A DNA stretch of 10,114 bases from Hyphochytrium catenoides (Eukaryota > Sar > Hyphochytriomycetes > Hyphochytriales > Hyphochytriaceae): assembly GCA_900088475.1 (NCBI GenBank), contig FLMG01000815.1, positions 1-10,114 of the forward strand. The letters run 5' to 3'. Below, one piece after another: positions 8,117 to 10,114 of this stretch; positions within the stretch are counted from its first letter, which is position 1; the number at the start of each line of letters is the position of its first letter. A program made the translations under genes and the position numbers. The notes below the pieces were generated by a model that saw nothing but the letters and a program-made list of their open reading frames with translations, did not search any database and was not told the DNA's origin.

Positions 8117-8739
8117 GTTCAGGAACGACCGCGGACCGATGAGGAAGCTTGACAGACTTCCCTTGCTGTCCAGACTCTGGTGGAGAGACACCGATTGCCG
8201 ATCACAACCTTTTGACAGCTGCAAGCGATGAAACAGAGATTAAGAGATTGATTATCAAATCTCTCTGATCATCCATTGGCACCAGCAGTAATCGAATACA
8301 TAAACCAGCAGATAACCTCTACTGAATATTCTCGTAAACCTCAAGCAAGTTCTTTATTAGAAAACTACCAGCCTCGTATAGGAAGGTAAAGTGTTACTAA
8401 TGTTTCCAGGAACATTCGTGAAAGCTTCATATTGTAAAATATGGCAGGAAGCACAAAAGAAAAAGTGGGAGGCGCCGACCGTCCAAGAAAGTGCCGCGCC
8501 CGAGCTGCATACAGCGGAAACCTATAGTTAATATTAGGCCATTGCACTCAACGAAATCACCTTTTCTTTTGGCAGACACATGTTCTCCATAGCTTCACAC
8601 AGCGCATGAGTTTCAAACATCATCATCTTCTGTTCTTCCCTTTCCCTTCTCTCTCTTCCCTTCTCCCTCTGTTCTGTCTCTTCGGCCAATTGACGTTTCA
8701 ATCATCTGAGGCTCTGATTCTGATCCTGGTGTTGAAGCT
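8117..8739. other. Non-coding stretch with one short palindrome
   Basis: No recognisable gene is present. A near-palindrome at 8243-8264 has 7-bp arms, AGAGATT and AATCTCT, around GATTATCA. An ATG frame of 43 codons (8400-8531) and another of 45 (8606-8743) are short and match nothing I know. The second ends across a GTAAGT donor at 8740 and may be part of the 5' leader of the downstream gene. Bases 8640-8680 are a CT-rich run. Confidence 0.5.
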
Positions 8740-9030
8740 GTAAGTGCGGCATCTACTCACGGATCCTCCAGTGACGCAATCTGATGCACTCTTTTGCTTG
8801 TTCGCCGCCCCTTAAGCTCTAGTCTCGTCTATACGGCGTCATCTGGCTTCTGCCACCTCTAATAATAGGCCAGAGAAGGAAAGAAGGACTTTGGGTTTGG
8901 CCCATATCTCTCAGCCTTTAGCTCCAGCTGTAGGCATTCATTAGCTTCTAGGTTGTAAGGCGTCTCTCGGAAAGCAGAAACCAGTAGCCATTCAGTACCA
9001 AGATCGGACTCCTCTTCGTTTTCTTCGCAG
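8740..9030 (+). other. Putative 5'-leader intron of the zinc-repeat gene
   Basis: A strong donor (GCT|GTAAGT, GT at 8740) is paired with a pyrimidine-rich acceptor (TTTTCTTCGCAG) ending at 9030, giving a 291-nt intron within the size range seen in the neighbouring gene. The coding ATG lies 69 bases downstream. No upstream ATG frame joins in phase with the protein, so I place the intron in the 5' UTR. This is inferred from consensus only. Confidence 0.4.
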
Positions 9031-9098
9031 CCTTGTGTCCTCTCGCCTCCCGTCAAGCGTCTCTCAGCTTGTTGGTCTTTCCTCCTCTTGCGCTGATC

Positions 9099-9635
9099 AT
9101 GGATAACTTTGATCGGTCTGATGGAACTATAGACCTGGAGCGGGCAACGCACATGCTCAATGAACGTGTGCTGATGTTTGGCGTCCCTCCTGACCCTGAC
9201 TCCAGTAGACAGTCTGCCGCAGTTCTAGATGGCTCCACTGTAAGCGGTACGGAGAGAGATAGGGAAAGAGAACGAGGTACGACTGACTCCTCCACTTCAA
9301 AGAGGAAGAAGAGAAGGAAGCTTTGTTCAGTGGAGCATTGTCCAAATCAGGCAGTAAGGAATGGCATCTGCATCTCTCACGGCGCTAGAAAGTATAAGAC
9401 GTGCAAGGTCGAGAATTGTGACGGGAACGCCATCCAAGGCGGTGTCTGCAGAGAGCACGGCGCTCGCTTGACTGTCAAAAAGTGCTCTATGCTGGGCTGC
9501 GACAAGAAGGCGATCCAAGGTGGTGTCTGCATGAAGCACGGGGCGCAGATACGGCGGTGTAAGACAGAAGGATGTACCAAATATGCGGTGCAAGGAGGGC
9601 TTTGTTTGGGTCATGGCGCAAACATCAGACGGTAA
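9099..9635 (+). CDS. Small nuclear-type protein with four C-x4-C-x9-C-x2-H zinc repeats (WRKY19-like repeat)
   Basis: The predicted protein has 178 residues. Residues 1-67 are polar and probably disordered, including a short Asp/Arg/Glu run at 52-59. A basic cluster KRKKRRK (68-74) could be a nuclear localisation signal. Four repeats follow, with ligands C76/C81/C91/H94, C102/C107/C117/H120, C129/C134/C144/H147 and C154/C159/C169/H172. Each has an A(I/V)xxGxCxxHGA core and probably binds one zinc. Similar repeats occur in proteins named WRKY19-like, many from stramenopiles, but no WRKYGQK domain is present here. The function is unknown; nucleic-acid or protein binding is a guess. The ATG at 9099 has A at -3 and G at +4. 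The frame is open upstream to the 9030 acceptor without another ATG. TAA at 9633-9635 overlaps a GTAAGA donor-like sequence, but no further repeats are visible downstream. Confidence 0.85.
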   Translation: MDNFDRSDGTIDLERATHMLNERVLMFGVPPDPDSSRQSAAVLDGSTVSGTERDRERERGTTDSSTSKRKKRRKLCSVEHCPNQAVRNGICISHGARKYKTCKVENCDGNAIQGGVCREHGARLTVKKCSMLGCDKKAIQGGVCMKHGAQIRRCKTEGCTKYAVQGGLCLGHGANIRR

Positions 9636-10114
9636 GAGGAGAAACTAGAAGTGTCGCCGGGAAGGGAGAAGGGCCGATGTAAATCGTGAAGGGGAGAGAG
9701 AGAGAGGGAGAGAGAGAGAGAGAGAGACACAGAGAGAGAGAGAGAGAGAGCTGGGAAAGAGAGAGAAGGGGTTAAAGAAGAAGGAGAGCCCCATCGGGTT
9801 TTGAGTGAAGTATAAAACGACATGGAGTTATTGATGGGACAAGCTAGAAGTTCTGGGAAGAGATGGAGTAGAGATGGAGAGAGGAGAGAGAAGACATCCT
9901 CCATGAGGAAAAAGAGAAAGGAACCAGAGAGAGAAAGAAAGAGCACACCTTGCTGAGACAAATAAGAAGACAAAGCCCAGAGAAAAAGCGGGGCAAAGAG
10001 ATAAGGACTAGACAATTCGGAGGCTTTGAAGAGTTAGTGCGTGCCAGACTACCGATTATATGGGCTTTTGTCCTCCTCGTTCCACTCATCGCTAATCGCT
10101 ATCATATATTTGGC
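9636..10114. other. Purine-rich 3' flank, no gene supported
   Basis: The sequence is strongly purine-biased to ~9960 and then becomes mixed. The minus strand is open as Leu/Ser/Phe-rich frames, which is a by-product of CT-rich composition. A TATAAAA at 9811-9817 lies just before an ATG frame of 44 codons (9822-9956) that is Arg/Lys/Glu-rich and unrecognised. I see nothing else. Confidence 0.55.
9691..9750. repeat. (GA)n microsatellite
   Basis: About 60 bases of nearly uninterrupted GA dinucleotides with a few GGG or CAC interruptions. The tract lies just past the stop of the zinc-repeat gene and probably within its 3' UTR or flank. Confidence 0.9.

Noticed and set aside
8243-8264. Palindrome considered as a bacterial-type terminator
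   Set aside because: No U-run follows, no gene ends immediately upstream, and the context is eukaryotic.
9811-9956. TATAAAA followed by an ATG frame of 44 codons
   Set aside because: The TATA-like string is short and the peptide is low-complexity Arg/Lys/Glu. There is no other sign of a promoter or gene.
9611-10089. Leu/Ser/Phe-rich minus-strand frames resembling membrane segments
   Set aside because: They are the complement of the GA-rich flank. The hydrophobic look comes from CT repeats, and the frames overlap each other without a clear start.

Overview
This window comes from a nuclear genome of a microbial eukaryote. The main gene is cut by 14 GT-AG introns, codons are split across splice sites, and there are no bacterial-type operons. 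The second gene carries tandem C-x4-C-x9-C-x2-H repeats with GGxC..HGA signatures. I associate that repeat type with proteins labelled WRKY19-like, which are abundant in stramenopiles (diatoms, brown algae, oomycetes). I lean towards a stramenopile or similar alga, but the sequence does not prove it.

Layout. Bases 1-2951 hold no gene I can support. They consist of a purine-rich GA tract at the left edge, pyrimidine-rich low-complexity sequence around 1040-1400, and a region near 1700-2500 with a few weak exon-like segments. Bases 2952-7402 contain a complete 15-exon gene for the CAAX prenyl protease Ste24 (ZMPSTE24/FACE-1 family, peptidase M48A). The spliced reading frame is 1458 nt and predicts 485 residues. 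Every junction keeps frame, and the product aligns end to end with the family as I know it. One exon is only 9 nt long.

Downstream of the protease is an array of five tandem copies of a ~92-bp repeat (about 7660-8116). Each copy has a hairpin-like core. Sparse non-coding sequence follows. A single-exon reading frame for a small basic protein with four zinc-binding repeats lies at 9099-9635, probably preceded by an intron in its 5' leader (8740-9030). The right end is again GA-rich and shows no supported gene.

The two genes are on the same strand but have no evident functional link. One encodes an ER/nuclear-envelope membrane protease that processes prenylated proteins, and the other a likely nuclear zinc-repeat protein. 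The most unusual features are the 9-nt microexon, the stop-free 63-nt first intron, the extra charged loop in the protease, and the hairpin-bearing tandem array. I found no convincing novel multi-gene system.
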